Assembly: GCA_045589455.1 (NCBI GenBank)
Contig: JAZNPC010000054.1
Location: 1-7,595 of the forward strand
DNA: 7,595 bases
Reading direction: 5' to 3'
Source: RGIG990 sp045589455
Lineage (GTDB): Bacteria; Verrucomicrobiota; Kiritimatiellia; RFP12; UBA3636
Positions 5,817 through 7,595 of the stretch are shown piece by piece (position 1 is the first letter of the stretch; the number at the start of each line of letters is the position of its first letter). Below the pieces are notes generated by a model. That model was not told where the DNA came from and did not search any database. It was given only the letters and a program-made list of their open reading frames with translations. The position numbers and the translations under genes were made by a program.

Positions 5817-6548
5817 TTATTTTTCTGTCCTAAAAGCGGCGAGGCGGAAGCCGAGATTGCCGCGCCTGTAATCGGGATCGCGCCATCTCATGCTACGAGA
5901 CTCGCAGTAACCCGTACCGTCACCGCAGCAACCACCTCGGCTAATACGGTGAGAACCATCAGCCGAAGCAGTCAACTCCAACACATTACCATGCATATCA
6001 TACAAACCCCATGCATTTGGCATCTTTTGCCCTACGGGATGTGTTTTGCGTCCTGAATTTGCTTCATACCAACCCATCTCATCTATTGTACCTTCTCGCC
6101 CATCTGCTAGCAAACCATATTTACCTTTGCTTCCGGCTCTGCAAGCATACTCCCACTCTTCTTGCGTTGGAAGTCTAAATGTAATTCCTGCTGACTTTAC
6201 TTCTGTACGTGCATTAAGTTTCTCAATGAACTCCTGGCAGTCATACCAAGAAACCATCTCTACAGGACGAAATAAATCGCCTTTGGAATACGATGGATTA
6301 TTTCCCATGATTGCTTTCCACTGAGCCTGAGTTACTTCATATTTACCAAAGTATAAACCGTTATGCTCAGCACTATCTGGTATCCTTACCATCTCTATGC
6401 CTGCAACTGTTATCTCTTTTTCTTCAATCTTTTCTTCTAATATTTCGCTCTTCAACTCGTTTTCTTTCGTTTCTTCTTTGCCACATCCTAGCATTGAAAA
6501 TACAAGAATCGCAAAAGCTGATATTTTTACAAAGTTTTTTATTTTCAT
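5817..6548 (-). CDS. SUMF1/C-type-lectin-fold lipoprotein, candidate DGR target
   Basis: The 243-residue product has a lipoprotein signal ending SMLGC (C22), a charged Lys/Glu linker (23-46) and a short formylglycine-generating-enzyme-type domain (about 47-240). Family landmarks are YEVTQAQWKAIMGNNPS, PVEMVSWYDCQEF, RLPTQEEWEYACRAGS, NAWGLYDMHGNV and NLGFRL. Of the catalytic Cys pair of true FGEs, the second is kept (C215) but the first aligns with D210, so enzymatic activity is unlikely. The nearly universal HGNVWEW is HGNVLEL here, through two TGG-to-TTG changes. Residues 203-231 differ strongly from the neighbouring paralogue, mainly in NNY codons. GAGGT (6554-6558) lies 5 bases before the ATG. 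A ligand-binding surface lipoprotein like Treponema TvpA is the likely role. Confidence 0.82.
   Translation of the reverse strand: MKIKNFVKISAFAILVFSMLGCGKEETKENELKSEILEEKIEEKEITVAGIEMVRIPDSAEHNGLYFGKYEVTQAQWKAIMGNNPSYSKGDLFRPVEMVSWYDCQEFIEKLNARTEVKSAGITFRLPTQEEWEYACRAGSKGKYGLLADGREGTIDEMGWYEANSGRKTHPVGQKMPNAWGLYDMHGNVLELTASADGSHRISRGGCCGDGTGYCESRSMRWRDPDYRRGNLGFRLAAFRTEK
5841..5948 (-). other. Candidate DGR variable region in the first SUMF1-like gene
   Basis: This covers codons 201-236. Compared with 7118-7225, a hand count gives about 26 differences at codon positions 1 or 2 and about 6 at position 3. The upstream 120 codons show about 35 and 46. Fourteen of the 17 replaced codons end in C or T in both copies, and 13 keep the same third base, as expected if the template codons were AAC or AAT. 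No template repeat is in the window. Confidence 0.6.
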
Positions 6549-6591
6549 TTTTTACCTCATAATTATAAAAAAATATACAATATTTTCTTTC

Positions 6592-6621
6592 ATTATAGCA
6601 TCTAACGTTTTAGATTGTCAA
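6592..6621 (-). promoter_or_regulatory. Consensus sigma70 promoter of the lipoprotein gene with an inverted repeat in the spacer
   Basis: A perfect -35 TTGACA (6616-6621) and a perfect -10 TATAAT (6592-6597) are 18 bases apart, and TG stands one base upstream of the -10. The spacer contains ATCTAA and TTAGAT (6600-6605, 6610-6615), a 6-bp inverted repeat with a 4-base centre, a good place for a repressor to bind. The predicted leader is about 36 bases. The gene is therefore expressed independently of the upstream paralogue. Confidence 0.82.
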
Positions 6622-6639
6622 ATGTGCAAAAACTAATTT

Positions 6640-6685
6640 TATGAAGTATGCCTACGGCATATGAAGCATTGCAAAGCTTTATATG
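6640..6685. repeat. Short repeat element with a small inverted repeat
   Basis: TATGCC (6647-6652) and GGCATA (6656-6661) form a 6-bp stem with a 3-base loop. ATGAAG occurs at 6641-6646 and 6661-6666, and AAGC...GCTT follows. It resembles small dispersed elements I have seen in gut bacterial intergenic regions, but I cannot name it. Confidence 0.5.
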
Positions 6686-6695
6686 TGGTAAAAGA

Positions 6696-6727
6696 TTAGT
6701 GAATAGGTAATAGTGAATAACGAATAG
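6696..6727. repeat. Degenerate 7-bp repeat, counterpart of 5327-5354
   Basis: TAGTGAA-like units (TTAGTGAATAGG, TAATAGTGAATAA, CGAATAG) are interrupted and mutated. The position, about 150-170 bases on the far side of the conserved 3' block, corresponds roughly to the perfect array in the first unit. Confidence 0.65.
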
Positions 6728-6805
6728 ATTCGGTTTAGTTCAGGATAAATAAATTTGTCCCCAAGGTCTCCTGTGCGCTAATTTTTTTTGCTCTCAAGTT
6801 TAAAT

Positions 6806-6841
6806 GGGGACATTGAGGACATTGGGGACATTGGCGACAGG
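6806..6841. repeat. 9-bp minisatellite, copy 2
   Basis: Four units GGGGACATT, GAGGACATT, GGGGACATT and GGCGACAGG follow each other. GCTCTC before and GAGAGC after form a stem, and the flank GAGCAAGATTTTCTAGCG is shared with the first unit (from 5513). The complementary TGTCCCCAAGGTCTCC stands to the left here (near 6757-6772) and to the right in the first unit. Confidence 0.85.
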
Positions 6842-6870
6842 AGAGCAAGATTTTCTAGCGGTGACGTTTA

Positions 6871-7093
6871 GGACAATCATCTAACGTCTTTATAGAAAAA
6901 GAGCTTTCACGCTAACGCGAGCGTGAAAACCCTTAATTTATTTGGACTTTAAACTATTTGACTAATAGATGTCTATGTAAAAAAAATTGGTTTTTCAACC
7001 CTTTAAGCGGGTTGAAAAACATTTTTCGGAGTCTTGCTTGCGGTGCTTTTTATTTGCACCACTTGCTACGCCTCCTCTTTTCTTTTAGCACAG
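6871..7093 (-). repeat. Conserved 3' block, copy 2, downstream of the second SUMF1-like gene
   Basis: The block is 223 bases at a constant offset of 1277 from 5594-5816 with 7 substitutions. It carries the same hairpins: 7028-7075 after the stop codon, the T8 terminator at 6979-7020 and the back-up hairpin at 6905-6928. In the first hairpin one change (GCGGTGC arm to GTGGTGC on the minus strand) is a G-U wobble that keeps RNA pairing, while another (C to A in the outer arm) opens one pair. Confidence 0.95.
6979..7020 (-). terminator. Terminator of the second SUMF1-like gene
   Basis: It has the same 12-bp arms as the copy at 5702-5743 and the same T8 tract on the minus strand (6979-6986). The loop reads TTTAAGC on the plus strand instead of TTATAGC. 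Confidence 0.88.
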
Positions 7094-7595
7094 TTATTTT
7101 TCTGTCCTAGAGGCGACGAGGCGAAAGCCGAGGCCGCGGTCCCTGCGATCGAGATCGCACCAGAGCCTGAAATCCGACTCGCAGTAAGACGCAATATCAC
7201 AGAAGCCACCACCACGGAGAATACGGCTAGAACCAAGCGCCGACGCAGTCCACTCCCACACATTGCCATGCATATCGTATAACCCCCATGCATTGGGTTT
7301 CTTCTGTCCTACTGGATGTGTCTTATCATCAGAATTATCCATATACCAGCCCATCTCGTCTAATGTGCCTTCTCGCCCATCTGCTAGCAACCCATATTTA
7401 CCAGTACTTCCTGCTCGGCATGCATACTCCCACTCTTCCTCTGTTGGTAAACATAAAACAAGTCCAGATTGCTTCACTTCCGGCAATGCATTTAATTTCT
7501 TTATGAACTCTTGGCAATCATACCACGAAACACACTCTACTGGGCGAGTTAAATCTCCTTTAAAAGACGATGGATTATTCCCCATCACGGCTTGC
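7094..7595 (-). CDS. SUMF1/C-type-lectin-fold protein, 5' part beyond the window, candidate DGR target
   Basis: The frame is open to the right edge: the codons before ATG at 7585 read Q-A-V, continuing the family motif found as QWKAIMGNNPS in the paralogue, so the gene is partial rather than starting here. The visible 167 residues hold PVECVSWYDCQEF, CLPTEEEWEYACRAGS, NAWGLYDMHGNVWEW (intact, unlike the paralogue) and GLGFRL. The paralogue aligns without an indel. The first FGE catalytic Cys is again replaced by Asp, in GGGFCDIASYC, with a Cys one residue earlier. Whether it also begins with a lipoprotein signal cannot be seen. Confidence 0.82.
   Translation of the reverse strand, partial: QAVMGNNPSSFKGDLTRPVECVSWYDCQEFIKKLNALPEVKQSGLVLCLPTEEEWEYACRAGSTGKYGLLADGREGTLDEMGWYMDNSDDKTHPVGQKKPNAWGLYDMHGNVWEWTASALGSSRILRGGGFCDIASYCESDFRLWCDLDRRDRGLGFRLVASRTEK
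7118..7225 (-). other. Candidate DGR variable region in the second SUMF1-like gene
   Basis: This is the counterpart of 5841-5948. Residue pairs between the two copies include S/L, C/F, G/I, R/D, S/F, Y/R, R/D and G/R, radical exchanges packed between invariant GG, YCES, the single W and LGFRL. The invariant positions match the structural core of the FGE-type lectin fold. Confidence 0.6.

Noticed and set aside
5757..6056. Pair of similar plus-strand frames (here and at 7034-7282) starting with the same residues MLAVLFIC
   Set aside because: They are antisense to the terminators and variable regions of the two SUMF1-like genes. Their similarity follows from the conserved 3' block, and they diverge without coding constraint.
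7094..7588. A complete gene starting at the GTG-ATG at 7586-7588
   Set aside because: The frame stays open to the window edge and the upstream codons continue the family motif, so the gene is partial.

Overview
All recognisable genes in this 7.6 kb window lie on the minus strand, so transcription runs right to left. The organism is probably a member of the PVC superphylum (Verrucomicrobiota, Lentisphaerota or Kiritimatiellota). The best single clue is a 52-residue gene at 4746-4904 whose product begins MSQHSSLKG and ends in GLPKTKPEE. This matches the small basic protein family known from Chlamydiae and Verrucomicrobia-type bacteria. The moderately AT-rich DNA, expanded formylglycine-generating-enzyme-like (SUMF1) lipoproteins and a GH4 glycosidase fit a host-associated or carbohydrate-degrading member, but that is inference.

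Left part (1-1906). The edge holds what looks like the 5' end of a group II intron, probably class IIC, placed directly after the terminator of the next gene. That gene (168-1592) is a GH4 family NAD- and metal-dependent alpha-galactosidase-like enzyme with an unusual Lys/Ala-rich N-terminal extension and its own promoter. A repeat-bearing intergenic stretch (1675-1870) and a second terminator with the same hairpin core as the first separate it from the next operon.

Middle part (1871-4904). This is a housekeeping block: small basic protein, then a secreted two-SH3 protein with a 25-residue Thr-rich tract, then ispH (isoprenoid synthesis), then panC (pantothenate synthesis). The SH3 gene and ispH share one base (TAATG), and panC follows after 20 bases with a full Shine-Dalgarno sequence. 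A terminator lies after the small basic protein gene.

Right part (4905-7595). About 0.9 kb of repeat-rich noncoding DNA leads into two tandem units with a fixed offset of 1277 bp. Each unit holds a short SUMF1/C-type-lectin-fold gene (5817-6548, a lipoprotein; and 7094 to beyond the right edge) and a 223-bp downstream block with three hairpins. The downstream blocks differ at only 7 positions, so noncoding DNA is better conserved than the coding DNA. At the 3' end of the two genes the substitutions switch from mostly third codon positions to mostly first and second positions, in codons that keep a terminal T or C. This is the pattern left by adenine mutagenesis of AAY codons by a diversity-generating retroelement (DGR). 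No reverse transcriptase or template repeat is visible here, so the proposal is that these two genes are (or were) DGR targets served from elsewhere in the genome.
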